A DNA stretch of 9,830 nucleotides from contig DIKW01000019.1 of the NCBI GenBank assembly GCA_002424705.1, forward strand, positions 8,502-18,331, given 5' to 3'. Source of the stretch: Geobacter sp. UBA5608. GTDB taxonomy: Bacteria; Desulfobacterota; Desulfuromonadia; Geobacterales; Pseudopelobacteraceae. A program made the translations under genes and the position numbers. Positions 1 through 7,519 of this stretch are shown one piece after another (position 1 is the stretch's first letter; each line of letters begins with the position of its first letter). The notes beneath the pieces were generated by a model. That model was not told where the DNA came from and did no database searches. It worked only from the letters and a program-made list of their open reading frames with translations.

Positions 1-110
1 CAGCGGGTACCGTGCTCCAGCTCCACAATCCGGTCCACCAGCAGGAACGGGTAGCGGTGGGGCAGAATCTTCATGATGGCGTTCACATCCATCGGCAGGG
101 TCGGTTGCAT
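1..110 (-). CDS. fabZ: 3-hydroxyacyl-[acyl-carrier-protein] dehydratase FabZ (5' part only)
   Basis: Only the first 36 codons are in the window; the gene runs off the left edge. The translated start contains LPHRYPFLLVDRI at about residues 16-28, the strongly conserved N-terminal motif of FabZ hot-dog-fold dehydratases. The catalytic His and Glu of the family lie further on (in the GHFPG region) and are not visible here. By family knowledge FabZ dehydrates beta-hydroxyacyl-ACP in type II fatty-acid synthesis, in the cytoplasm, and shares its 3-hydroxyacyl-ACP substrate pool with LpxD and LpxA. The ATG at 110 follows the lpxD stop by 3 bases, and its ribosome site AAGGAG (122-117) lies inside the last lpxD codons, so translation is probably coupled. 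In this arrangement lpxA usually follows, but that is outside the window. The in-frame ATG at codon 7 is a less likely start because it has no such site. Confidence 0.95.
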   Translation of the reverse strand, partial: MQPTLPMDVNAIMKILPHRYPFLLVDRIVELEHGTR

Positions 111-113
111 CGC

Positions 114-1154
114 TTACTCCTTTGCCAGCCGGGCCTCAAGGGCGGCTATTTTTTTCTCCAACTCGCTTACTTTTTTACGCATGTCCGGCAGCTTGGGCAG
201 CACGCCCATCACCCGCAGCCAGTCTTTGTGGGGCATGGCCGGTGATCCGCTGTAGTAGGCATTGGGGGCCAGGGCACTGGGCACGCCGGCCTGTGCGCCC
301 ACAATCACATTGTCGCCGATGCTGACATGGCCCACCACCCCCACCTGGCCGGCCAGGGTCACGTGATTGCCAATCTTGCTGCTGCCGGCAATACCCACCT
401 GGGAGACGATCATGCAGTCCTCGCCGATCTGGCAGTTGTGTGCCACCTGCACCAGGTTGTCCAACTTGGTGCCACGCTTGATCAGGGTCACCTCCAGTGC
501 GGCCCGGTCAACCGTGCTGTTGGCGCCGATTTCGACGTCATCTTCCAGCACCACGATACCGATCTGGGGGATCGGGTAATAGGAAGTGCCATCCGGGGCA
601 TAGCCAAAACCGTCGCTGCCGATTACGGCACCCGGCTGCAGCTTGCAGCGTTTGCCCAGGCGACAGCGCTCACGCACCACCGCATTGGCGTGGATCACGC
701 TGTCATCGCCGATCACGGCCCCGTCGTAGATCACCGCGCCGGGATAGATCACCACCCGGTCACCGATGGTGACCTGGTTGCCGATCACCGCGCCAGGATA
801 GATGCTGATCCCCTCACCCAGGGTGACGTTGGTGCCGATCACCGCCTCGGGCAACACCCCCAGCGGCGGGTGTGCTGTGGTATAAAACAGGGTCAGCAGC
901 TTGGCAAAACCCAGATACGGATTAGCCAGCTCGATCACGTTGCGGCCGTAGGCTTCGCCACCTGGGGCCATCAGTACCGCGCCGGCCTTGGTTTCAGCCA
1001 CCTTGGCGGCGTACTTGGGGTTAGCCAGAAACGTTACCTTGTCCGGTCCGGCCGTTTCCAACGGTGCCAGGCCGTTCACCACCACTCCGGCATCACCGCG
1101 CACGGTGCCGCCTAAATATTCAGCCAGTTCCTGCAGGGTTTTGGTCTGGATCAT
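114..1154 (-). CDS. lpxD: UDP-3-O-(3-hydroxyacyl)glucosamine N-acyltransferase LpxD
   Basis: 346 residues, the usual LpxD length. LpxD transfers a 3-hydroxyacyl chain from ACP to the 2-amino group of UDP-3-O-acyl-glucosamine, the third step of lipid A synthesis, in the cytoplasm at the inner membrane. The order of parts fits the family: an N-terminal uridine-binding domain (about 1-100, with TFLANPKY near 41-48), a left-handed parallel beta-helix of hexapeptide repeats (about 103-305), and a C-terminal helical, coiled-coil-like end (about 318-346) that in the family helps bind ACP. The QVAHN motif puts a His at position 239, which matches the catalytic His239 of the E. coli enzyme. The ATG at 1154 follows the skp stop by 17 bases, with a modest GAGGGT upstream. 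skp-lpxD-fabZ is a classic neighbourhood. Successive helix coils are also similar as DNA (see the repeat entry). Confidence 0.97.
   Translation of the reverse strand: MIQTKTLQELAEYLGGTVRGDAGVVVNGLAPLETAGPDKVTFLANPKYAAKVAETKAGAVLMAPGGEAYGRNVIELANPYLGFAKLLTLFYTTAHPPLGVLPEAVIGTNVTLGEGISIYPGAVIGNQVTIGDRVVIYPGAVIYDGAVIGDDSVIHANAVVRERCRLGKRCKLQPGAVIGSDGFGYAPDGTSYYPIPQIGIVVLEDDVEIGANSTVDRAALEVTLIKRGTKLDNLVQVAHNCQIGEDCMIVSQVGIAGSSKIGNHVTLAGQVGVVGHVSIGDNVIVGAQAGVPSALAPNAYYSGSPAMPHKDWLRVMGVLPKLPDMRKKVSELEKKIAALEARLAKE
117..122 (-). promoter_or_regulatory. fabZ ribosome binding site inside the lpxD 3' end
   Basis: AAGGAG on the minus strand, 6 bases before the fabZ ATG at 110. It is formed by the final Lys and Glu codons of lpxD, directly before that gene's TAA. 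Ribosomes ending lpxD would sit on this site, which suggests translational coupling (inference). Confidence 0.75.
729..846 (-). repeat. 54-base coil repeat inside lpxD
   Basis: Similar DNA blocks begin at 729, 783 and 837 (plus-strand numbering), each starting GATCACCGC. The first two full 54-base units match at about 41 of 54 positions by hand count. 54 bases is 18 codons, which is exactly one turn of the left-handed beta-helix. At the protein level the units are two consecutive coils, each beginning AVIG and ending IYPG, that share 11 of 18 residues. This is an in-frame repeat imposed by the fold and not a mobile or regulatory repeat. Confidence 0.7.
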
Positions 1155-1171
1155 GGCAACGATACCCTCAG

Positions 1172-1690
1172 TTATTTTTTCGGGTTGCCGGCGTTGAAGG
1201 CCTTGATCACCTCGTCGGTCAGGTCTGCCTTTTGGTCGGCATACAGCATGCCGGCGCCGCGGGAATCAAAGATGATCGTGTAGCCGTTTTTGCGTCCGTA
1301 GTCGTTAACCACCTTGCTCATGGCCTCCACCAATTTCTTGGTGAACTCGCCGTCACGGGTCTGCAAGTCTTCCTCGGCGTCCTTGGTAAAGCGCTGGAAA
1401 TCCTTCAGTTTTTGCTGATAATCCTTTTCCTTGGCAGCACGGGCCGTTTCGCTTAAGGCTACGCCCTGCTTCTCCAGATCGCCTTTCAGCTTCTGCAGCT
1501 CATCCTGCTTGGCGTTGATCTGATCCTGATAGCCCTTCAGCCTGACCTGCAACTGCTGCTTGGCATCCTTGCCGGCCTCCGTGTTATTCAAGGCGCGTTG
1601 CATATCGATATAGCCGAACTTGCCCTCGGCAGCCCAGGCCGCACCGCTCATCAGCACCAGCATCATTGCCATCATCATCACGCGCTTCAT
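1172..1690 (-). CDS. skp: OmpH/Skp-family periplasmic chaperone
   Basis: 172 residues from the ATG at 1690. Skp trimers hold unfolded outer-membrane proteins in the periplasm and pass them to the Bam complex. The start is a Sec signal peptide: Lys-Arg, then an unusually Met-rich hydrophobic stretch (residues 4-14), ending GAAWA with predicted cleavage near residues 20-21. There is no lipobox Cys. The mature part begins KFGYIDMQRAL, the typical OmpH/Skp first strand and helix. A long charged, Gln/Lys/Glu-rich coiled coil follows (about 36-125), matching the chaperone's tentacles, and then a closing strand region containing YTIIFDS (about 137-143). A GTG at 1711 in the same frame would add seven residues, but the strong AAAAGGAGA site (1705-1697) lies between it and the ATG, so the ATG start is chosen. 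It lies 26 bases downstream of bamA, its functional partner. Sequence conservation in this family is low, but fold and context agree. Confidence 0.93.
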   Translation of the reverse strand: MKRVMMMAMMLVLMSGAAWAAEGKFGYIDMQRALNNTEAGKDAKQQLQVRLKGYQDQINAKQDELQKLKGDLEKQGVALSETARAAKEKDYQQKLKDFQRFTKDAEEDLQTRDGEFTKKLVEAMSKVVNDYGRKNGYTIIFDSRGAGMLYADQKADLTDEVIKAFNAGNPKK

Positions 1691-1696
1691 GGTTCG

Positions 1697-1705
1697 TCTC
1701 CTTTT
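1697..1705 (-). promoter_or_regulatory. skp ribosome binding site that decides the start
   Basis: AAAAGGAGA on the minus strand, with AGGAG ending 7 bases before the ATG at 1690. It falls inside the reading frame of the longer GTG-start version (1711), which argues that the ATG is the true start and that the signal peptide begins at Met-Lys-Arg. Confidence 0.8.
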
Positions 1706-1716
1706 GCTCACATATG

Positions 1717-4026
1717 CTAGAACATGCTACCGATTGCGAATTCAAATCGTCCAGAGGTACTGTCTATGCCGGGACGCGGGTTGATAGGGATACCGTACTC
1801 CAGCCGCAGCGGTCCCATCGGCGAGGCCCAACGGATGCCGCCACCGTAGCTCATCAGGATACCAGGATCACTGAAGGCGCCAGTCCAGGCATTGCCGTAA
1901 TCGAAGAAGGTCACCCCCGTGACACCGAATTCAGGCAACAGCGGAAACTTGAGCTCCACGTTACCGAACAGCTCCCGCTCGCCGCCGACATCCACGCGAA
2001 CATTATACGGAAGCAACGGACCAGCGCTACCATCAGGGTCATATGACGCATACTTGTACGGGCTGACCGAGCGCCCCTCGTAGCCACGCAGGGTACCGAT
2101 ACCGCCCAGGTAGAACTTCTCGTCCATCGGGACCTTGGACCCGACCTCCTGTACAGCCCCCAGCACCAGCTTGGTAGAGATCACGAACTTCCACCACAAA
2201 GGATAATAGACACTGTTATCCGTGATCGTCCGCAGGTACTTGTTGTCACCTCCCAAACCGGCGTACTCGACGGATAGCGTGTTAACCATGCCGCTAGTCG
2301 GGTCAAAACGGTAGTCGGTGCTGTTATGGGTGATGCTGGCGAAGATTGCGCTGGTGGTGGTCTGGCCCGGCTGCAACGACGGATAGATATCCGGGTTCTG
2401 GGTAATGACCGGATTTACGTTATAGACATCCTTGATTTCGTACTTGTACATCCAGAAGGTGCCAATAAAATCGCTAAACGGATAGCCAGCCTTGATATTA
2501 CCACCGGTACGACGCACATCGTAATCGTCCCAATCACGCTCGGAGCGATAGATATCCGCCCCCAGGGTCCATCTACTGTCCAGGAAGTAGGGATCGGTCA
2601 GGCCGACCGAATAGGTATTGGAACTGCCGCCCAGCGAGGCCGAGGCATTGGCCTTTAGGCCGAGGCCCAGAAAGTTGGACTGGGAGACCGAACCCTGAAA
2701 GATCATGCCGTCCAGTGAGCTATAACCGCCGCCGATAGTGAAGGCGCCGGTGGCCTTCTCCTTCAGATCCACGTTGATATTCAGCTTGTCAGCGCTGCTG
2801 CCTTTGACACTGGCCACGTTAGCCTCTTCAAAGTAGCCGGTGTTCATCAGGTTCTGCTTACTGCGCTTGAATCCGGTGGCACTGTACAGCTCGCCCTCCA
2901 AAAGGCGCATCTCACGTCGCACCACCTTGTCGCGCGTCTTGCCGTTACCGGCAACACTGATCCGCTCGATGTAGACCAGATCTCCCTTTTCCACATTAAA
3001 GGTCAGCTCAAGCAGCTTTTTTTCCTGATCCTGTTTGGTCAGCGGGTTGACGTTGTTAAAGGCGTAGCCCTTGTCGGCGGTCATGTCGGTCAGGGTGCCG
3101 ATATCCTCCCGCAGGTTTTTGCGGCTGAATACCTCACCCACTTCGCTTTTCATCTTTTTTCTGATCTCTGCTTCAGGATACAGAACGTCGCCGGAGAAGG
3201 CGATGGAACCGATCCGGTACTGGTCGCCCTCGGTAATCGAGACCAGCACCTCCAGCGACTCCCGGTCTTCGGACAGCTTGACCTTGGGCTCCCCCACCTT
3301 GACATTGATGTAGCCATTGTTCATGTAGTGGTCGGCAATCAGCAGAGCATCGTTACGCAACACCTCTTCCTTGTAGGTGCCGGCACTGGTCAGCCAGGAC
3401 ATGAACCACTCTTCGCTGGTCTCCATCACCCCCCGCAGCTTGCGGGGAGAAAAAGCCGTGTTGCCTTCGAAGCTGATCGTGCTGATCCGGATCTTTTTGC
3501 CTTCTGCAATCTGCAGCGTCACCAGATATTCGGTGTCGGAGCGCTGCTCGACCCGAGGTTGCACCTGCGCCAAGTAGTAGCCTTCATCCTGATACTGCTT
3601 GGTGAGCCTGAGAACGGCAGCATCCAGATCTTTTTGCGAAAAAACCGCGTTACGTCGAATCGGCAGGCCTTCCAGCAGTTTCTCCTGCTTCAGCGCCTCG
3701 TTGCCTTCAAAGCGCACCTCACGGATGATCGGTTTTTCAACCACCGAAAAGACCAGCACCAAGCCTGCGCTGCCCGATTCGGTACTGACCTGCACATCCC
3801 GAAACTGACCCAGGCTAAAGATTGAACGGATGTCGGCATCGGTGCGGTCACTGTCGAGACGCTCACCTGTCTTGCTGGAAACGGCGTTCAGTATGGCAGC
3901 GGAGTCGATGCGCCGGTTGCCTCGCACCACCACCTCGCTGACCGTATCATTTTCAGCGTAAACCGCTTCACTGTTCATCAACAGCAGTGCCACCACGGCG
4001 ATCTTCAGGTACTGATACTTGGTCAC
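1717..4026 (-). CDS. bamA: Outer membrane protein assembly factor BamA (Omp85 family)
   Basis: 769 residues. BamA is the essential core of the Bam complex and folds and inserts beta-barrel proteins into the outer membrane. A signal peptide (1-24, cleavage after AVYA) is followed by about 400 residues that fit five POTRA domains (roughly 27-97, 98-177, 178-268, 269-348 and 349-424); VVVRGNRRID opens POTRA1. The rest (425-769) is the 16-strand barrel. It contains LRGY at 646-649, the VRGF/Y-type motif of loop 6 that is a hallmark of the Omp85 family. The protein ends in Phe (GSMF), as outer-membrane barrel proteins do. The start is a GTG at 4026 overlapping the lolD stop in a GTGA junction, with GGAGG 4 bases upstream; starting there gives a proper signal peptide. 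Many proteobacteria have rseP before bamA; here lolC-lolD precede it. Confidence 0.98.
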   Translation of the reverse strand: MTKYQYLKIAVVALLLMNSEAVYAENDTVSEVVVRGNRRIDSAAILNAVSSKTGERLDSDRTDADIRSIFSLGQFRDVQVSTESGSAGLVLVFSVVEKPIIREVRFEGNEALKQEKLLEGLPIRRNAVFSQKDLDAAVLRLTKQYQDEGYYLAQVQPRVEQRSDTEYLVTLQIAEGKKIRISTISFEGNTAFSPRKLRGVMETSEEWFMSWLTSAGTYKEEVLRNDALLIADHYMNNGYINVKVGEPKVKLSEDRESLEVLVSITEGDQYRIGSIAFSGDVLYPEAEIRKKMKSEVGEVFSRKNLREDIGTLTDMTADKGYAFNNVNPLTKQDQEKKLLELTFNVEKGDLVYIERISVAGNGKTRDKVVRREMRLLEGELYSATGFKRSKQNLMNTGYFEEANVASVKGSSADKLNINVDLKEKATGAFTIGGGYSSLDGMIFQGSVSQSNFLGLGLKANASASLGGSSNTYSVGLTDPYFLDSRWTLGADIYRSERDWDDYDVRRTGGNIKAGYPFSDFIGTFWMYKYEIKDVYNVNPVITQNPDIYPSLQPGQTTTSAIFASITHNSTDYRFDPTSGMVNTLSVEYAGLGGDNKYLRTITDNSVYYPLWWKFVISTKLVLGAVQEVGSKVPMDEKFYLGGIGTLRGYEGRSVSPYKYASYDPDGSAGPLLPYNVRVDVGGERELFGNVELKFPLLPEFGVTGVTFFDYGNAWTGAFSDPGILMSYGGGIRWASPMGPLRLEYGIPINPRPGIDSTSGRFEFAIGSMF

Positions 4027-4715
4027 ACACCCTCCAGGGCAGCGTAGTCAATAATGCCATCCACCAGACGGACAACCCGTCCCATACCGGCGGCCAGACG
4101 TTCATTATGGGTTACCACCACCAGCGTAATGCCGGTTTCCTGCTGCAAACGGGCCAACAGCTCGTGGATCGCCTCGCTGGTCTTCATGTCCAGGTTGCCG
4201 GTTGGCTCATCGGCCAGCAGCAGTTCAGGCCCCAGCACCAGTGCCCGGGCAATGGCCACCCGCTGCTGCTCGCCACCGGAAAGCTCACCGGGCCGATGCC
4301 GCAGACGATGTCCCAGACCGACCTGTTCCAAAAGTTGTCGGGCCTGCTGCTCTGCATGCTTCCGCGACTGACGGCTGATCAGAGCCGGAAGCAACACGTT
4401 TTCAAGGGCGGTAAATTCCGGCAGCAGGTGATGGAACTGAAACACAAAACCGATGCTGCGATTTCTGAAATCAGCCAGTTGCTGCTCTGAGCGACGGAAC
4501 AGTTCCTCGCCCTTGTAGCTCACTGAGCCGCTGCTGGGACGATCCAGGGCCCCCAGGATGTGCAGCAGGGTACTCTTGCCGGCGCCCGAGGCGCCGATCA
4601 ACGCCGTTGTCGTGCCGGCCTCGATCTCTAGATCAATACCACGCAGCACCTCCACCGTGGCACTGCCCATGCTGTAGCGCTTGCAGAGCCCGGCAAGTGA
4701 AATCAGGCTACTCAT
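4023..4715 (-). CDS. lolD: Lipoprotein-releasing ABC transporter ATP-binding protein LolD
   Basis: 230 residues from the ATG at 4715. LolD powers the inner-membrane complex that extracts outer-membrane lipoproteins and hands them to LolA. All ABC ATPase motifs are present: Walker A GASGAGKST (41-49), Q-loop Gln93 in VFQF, signature LSGGEQQR (145-152), Walker B LLLADEP (165-171) with Glu170, a D-loop following GNLD, and the switch His203 in THN. The FHHLLPEFTALENV stretch (94-107) is typical of the LolD/MacB/FtsE branch. The frame stays open 21 codons further upstream (to 4778), but that part reads as Arg/Pro-rich nonsense overlapping the permease. The ATG at 4715 has GGAGG (4729-4725) 9 bases before it. 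The start overlaps the permease stop by 8 bases, and the end overlaps bamA by 4 bases, so translational coupling on both sides is likely. MacB-type ATPases are the main alternative, but the neighbours favour Lol. Confidence 0.96.
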   Translation of the reverse strand: MSSLISLAGLCKRYSMGSATVEVLRGIDLEIEAGTTTALIGASGAGKSTLLHILGALDRPSSGSVSYKGEELFRRSEQQLADFRNRSIGFVFQFHHLLPEFTALENVLLPALISRQSRKHAEQQARQLLEQVGLGHRLRHRPGELSGGEQQRVAIARALVLGPELLLADEPTGNLDMKTSEAIHELLARLQQETGITLVVVTHNERLAAGMGRVVRLVDGIIDYAALEGV

Positions 4716-5964
4716 ACCTGAGCGCCTCCGCCGGTAACATCTTTGAGGCCTGCCAGGCCGGGTACAGGGTGGCCACAAACGAGATCACCACCGCCGTGAT
4801 CGAGATCATCAACACATCGGAGCCCACCACCTGGGAGGGGAAGTGTTCCAGATAGTAGATATCCTTGCTAAAGAAGTTCTTGCCGGTTAACTTTTGCACC
4901 AGATCGATGATCAGCTCCAGATTGTGGGCGATCAACAGACCGGACAACACCCCCAGCACGGTGCCCACGATTCCGATAATCAACCCCTCCAACACAAAGA
5001 TCTTCATGATGCTGAGCGAGCGGGCCCCCATCGCCTTAAGAATGGCGATGTCGCGGGCCTTTTCCATCACCACCATGAACAGGGTTGAGGCGATGCCGAA
5101 GGCAGCCACCAGCACGATCAGGGTCAGGATAATGAACATGACCACCTTCTCGGTCTTAAGCGCAAACAGGATGTTTTTGTTCATCTGCATCCAGTCCCGC
5201 GCATACAGCTCCGGACCGAATTCGCGGTTGATCTGCTGGGCCAGCTCGGTGGTGCCGTAGACGTTGGCCACCTTCAACTGGACACCGGTTACGGTGTCAC
5301 CCAGATCGAAGAAACGCTGGGCCTGGCCAAGACTGACATAGGCCAGCGTAGAATCGTACTCAAACATGCCGGTGTTAAAGATACCCACCACCCGGAACGG
5401 TTTCAGCTTGGGCATCATCCCCAGCGGTGTGATGCTGCCGGTGGGCGAGACCACATTTACCCGGTCTCCCAGGCCAAGGTTCAGGTGGCGTGCCAATTCG
5501 CGCCCGATCAGGATGCCCGGCTCCGGCCCACCACCGGGCTGCGGATCAAGCAGAGTCATACCGCCCTGCACCAGAGAGCGTGACAGTCGGGTCACCTCAC
5601 GGTCGGTTTCGGGCTCGATGCCACGCAGCACAACGCCGGACACATTGCGCCCGGTGGAGAGCATTACCTGATTGTAGATGAACGGCGTGGCGGCCTGCAC
5701 ACCGGGCAACTGCTTGAGACGTTCCATGGTCCCACGATAGTTTTCCATCGCTGCGCCGCTGCGGATTACCACCAGGTGGGCGTTGGTGCCGAGGATCTTC
5801 TCCTTCAGGTCCCGCTCAAAGCCGGTCATCACCGCCAGCACCACAATCAACGCCATCACCCCCAGCGTTACCCCGGCGGTTGAGATAAAGGTAATGATCG
5901 AGATGAAGGTGGACTTGCGTTTGGCCTTAAGGTAACGCAATCCGATCAGGAGTTCGAACGGCAT
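4708..5964 (-). CDS. lolC: Lipoprotein-releasing system permease (LolC/LolE family)
   Basis: 418 residues. This inner-membrane subunit pairs with LolD to release lipoproteins for transfer to LolA. The layout is that of the family: an N-terminal membrane segment (about 20-47) followed by MTGFERDLKEKILG, a periplasmic MacB-type core domain (about 50-265), then three C-terminal FtsX-type membrane segments (about 274-300, 322-347 and 384-403), closing with LYPAWQASKMLPAEALRYE. Residues 179-190 (TPLGMMPKLKPF) resemble the LolA-binding hook of E. coli LolC (TPMGRIPSQRLF, from memory). No second permease gene lies next to it, so a homodimer like that described for LolF-type systems is likely (inference). 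The ATG at 5964 is chosen, 8 bases after the lysS stop. A TTG at 5970 would add two residues, recall the MAMP start of E. coli LolE, and has better spacing to GAGG, so the exact start is uncertain. Confidence 0.94.
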   Translation of the reverse strand: MPFELLIGLRYLKAKRKSTFISIITFISTAGVTLGVMALIVVLAVMTGFERDLKEKILGTNAHLVVIRSGAAMENYRGTMERLKQLPGVQAATPFIYNQVMLSTGRNVSGVVLRGIEPETDREVTRLSRSLVQGGMTLLDPQPGGGPEPGILIGRELARHLNLGLGDRVNVVSPTGSITPLGMMPKLKPFRVVGIFNTGMFEYDSTLAYVSLGQAQRFFDLGDTVTGVQLKVANVYGTTELAQQINREFGPELYARDWMQMNKNILFALKTEKVVMFIILTLIVLVAAFGIASTLFMVVMEKARDIAILKAMGARSLSIMKIFVLEGLIIGIVGTVLGVLSGLLIAHNLELIIDLVQKLTGKNFFSKDIYYLEHFPSQVVGSDVLMISITAVVISFVATLYPAWQASKMLPAEALRYE

Positions 5965-5972
5965 GGACAAGT

Positions 5973-7451
5973 CTACTTCGCCTCTTTGCGCAGTTGTGGG
6001 AACAGAATGACGTCACGGATCGAGGCCGAGTCGGTCAACAGCATCACCAGGCGGTCGATGCCGATCCCCTCGCCGGCCGTCGGGGGCAGACCATACTCAA
6101 GTGCGCGCACATAATCCTCGTCCATGTAGTGCGCCTCTTCGTCCCCTTTGTCCTTCTCCGCCACCTGGGCCAGGAAACGCTCCTTCTGATCCACCGGGTC
6201 ATTCAGCTCGGAAAAGGCGTTGGCAATCTCACGGCCGCCAATCATCAGCTCAAAGCGATCAACGATGTACGGATCATGATCGTTCTTACGGGACAACGGC
6301 GAAACCTCGGTGGGGTAGGCGGTGACAAAGGTGGGCTGGATCAGCTTATGTTCGGCCACTTCTTCGAAGATTTCCATGATCAGCTTGCCATAGCCGATCT
6401 CATCCGGAAGATCCAGTCCGATGCTGCGGGCGTAGGCCAGGGCCAGATCACGATCCTCCAGCTGCTTCTGTTCTATATCACCGTACTCAAGGATAGCCTC
6501 CTTGACGGTCAGCCTCCGCCAGGGGCGCTGAAAGCTGATGGCCAGATCCTGATAGGTAAAGTCCAGCGTGCCCAGCACCTCCTGGGCCACATGGCAGAAC
6601 AGCTCTTCGGTGAAGTCCATCAGGTCTTCGTAGGTGGCGTAGGCCTGGTAGAACTCCATCATAGTGAACTCGGGGTTATGTCGAACCGATATCCCCTCAT
6701 TACGGAAGTTGCGGTTGATCTCAAAGACCCGCTCAAATCCGCCCACCACCAGACGTTTCAGGTACAATTCCGGCGCAATACGCAGGAACAGCTCCATATC
6801 CAGGGCATTATGGTGGGTCACAAAAGGACGAGCCGTGGCGCCGCCGGGGATCGGCTGCATCATCGGTGTCTCAACCTCGAGAAAATCACGAGAGGCCATA
6901 AACTGGCGGATCAGATTGACAATGCGGGAACGCTTGATAAATATCTCGCGCACCTCAGGGTTAACAATCAGGTCCACATAGCGCTGGCGATAGCGGGTTT
7001 CTACGTCGGTCAGACCATGAAACTTCTCCGGCAGCGGCAGCAAGGATTTGACCAGCAGCCGCACCATGCGGGCATGGATCGACAGCTCGCCCTTCTGGGT
7101 ACGAAACGGGAAACCGGCAACGCCGATGATGTCGCCGATATCAAAGGACTCAAACTGGGCAAAGGCCTCCTCGCTGAGATCATCCTTACGGACATAGGCC
7201 TGAATTCGCCCGCTGCGGTCCTGAATCTGGATAAAAGCGGCCTTGCCGAATGAGCGGCGGGCAATAATCCGACCGGCCAGCACAAACTCAACATCCGGGG
7301 CATCGATCTGCTCAACCGAACCGTACTGTTCCACCACATCACCGGCAGTATGGGCAGGCTTGAAATCATTGGGATAGGGATTAATGCCTGCCGTCCAGAG
7401 GGCGTTCACCTTACGCCGCCGCTGTAGCAGTAGCTCGCTTAATTCTTCCAT
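5973..7451 (-). CDS. lysS: Lysyl-tRNA synthetase, class II (LysS)
   Basis: 492 residues, close to the usual size of about 500. The enzyme charges tRNA-Lys with lysine in the cytoplasm. Residues about 55-135 form the OB-fold anticodon-binding domain. The class II catalytic core follows, with motif 1 ending FLEVETPMM (190-198), motif 2 FRNEGISVRHNPEFTMMEFY (249-268), and motif 3 GEGIGIDRLVMLL (460-472), which carries the conserved Arg467. LSRKN near 386-390 is also typical of bacterial LysS. The frame is open up to a TTG at 7505, but the 18 extra residues do not match the family. The ATG at 7451, giving MEELSELLLQRR, is the usual start, with AAAGG 12 bases upstream. It is the first gene of the close-packed series leading into the envelope genes. 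No T-box leader is seen, as expected for a proteobacterium. Confidence 0.98.
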   Translation of the reverse strand: MEELSELLLQRRRKVNALWTAGINPYPNDFKPAHTAGDVVEQYGSVEQIDAPDVEFVLAGRIIARRSFGKAAFIQIQDRSGRIQAYVRKDDLSEEAFAQFESFDIGDIIGVAGFPFRTQKGELSIHARMVRLLVKSLLPLPEKFHGLTDVETRYRQRYVDLIVNPEVREIFIKRSRIVNLIRQFMASRDFLEVETPMMQPIPGGATARPFVTHHNALDMELFLRIAPELYLKRLVVGGFERVFEINRNFRNEGISVRHNPEFTMMEFYQAYATYEDLMDFTEELFCHVAQEVLGTLDFTYQDLAISFQRPWRRLTVKEAILEYGDIEQKQLEDRDLALAYARSIGLDLPDEIGYGKLIMEIFEEVAEHKLIQPTFVTAYPTEVSPLSRKNDHDPYIVDRFELMIGGREIANAFSELNDPVDQKERFLAQVAEKDKGDEEAHYMDEDYVRALEYGLPPTAGEGIGIDRLVMLLTDSASIRDVILFPQLRKEAK

Positions 7452-7489
7452 GGTCTTCGTGTACCTTTCAGAGCTCCAAGTAAACTGAG

Positions 7490-7518
7490 AAAGTAGCCCA
7501 GTCAACCGGACGCGTCAA
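7490..7518 (-). promoter_or_regulatory. Candidate weak sigma70 promoter for lysS and the downstream operon
   Basis: In the 68-base gap between the rne stop and lysS, the minus strand reads TTGACG (7518-7513), a 17-base spacer, then TACTTT (7495-7490). The -35 matches consensus at 5 of 6 positions and the -10 at only 3 of 6. A second TTGACT (7505-7500) lies inside the spacer. No hairpin followed by a T-run is seen in this gap, so read-through from rne is also possible. Confidence 0.3.
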
Positions 7519-7519
7519 G

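Noticed and set aside
327..1115. A 262-codon plus-strand open frame opposite lpxD
   Set aside because: It is a shadow of the lpxD hexapeptide repeats; its His/Asp-rich repetitive product mirrors the reversed GAVIG codons.
4716..4778. N-terminal extension of lolD by 21 codons
   Set aside because: The extra residues are Arg/Pro-rich and overlap the conserved 3' end of the permease gene. The ATG at 4715 has a well-placed GGAGG and gives the standard LolD start.
5994..7253. A 419-codon open frame on the plus strand opposite lysS
   Set aside because: It lies wholly antisense to an unmistakable lysS. The product is His/Gln/Leu-rich without a recognisable domain, as expected from the reverse reading of a GC-biased gene.
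7452..7505. N-terminal extension of lysS from a TTG at 7505
   Set aside because: The 18 added residues do not resemble LysS, and the ATG at 7451 gives the expected length and start.
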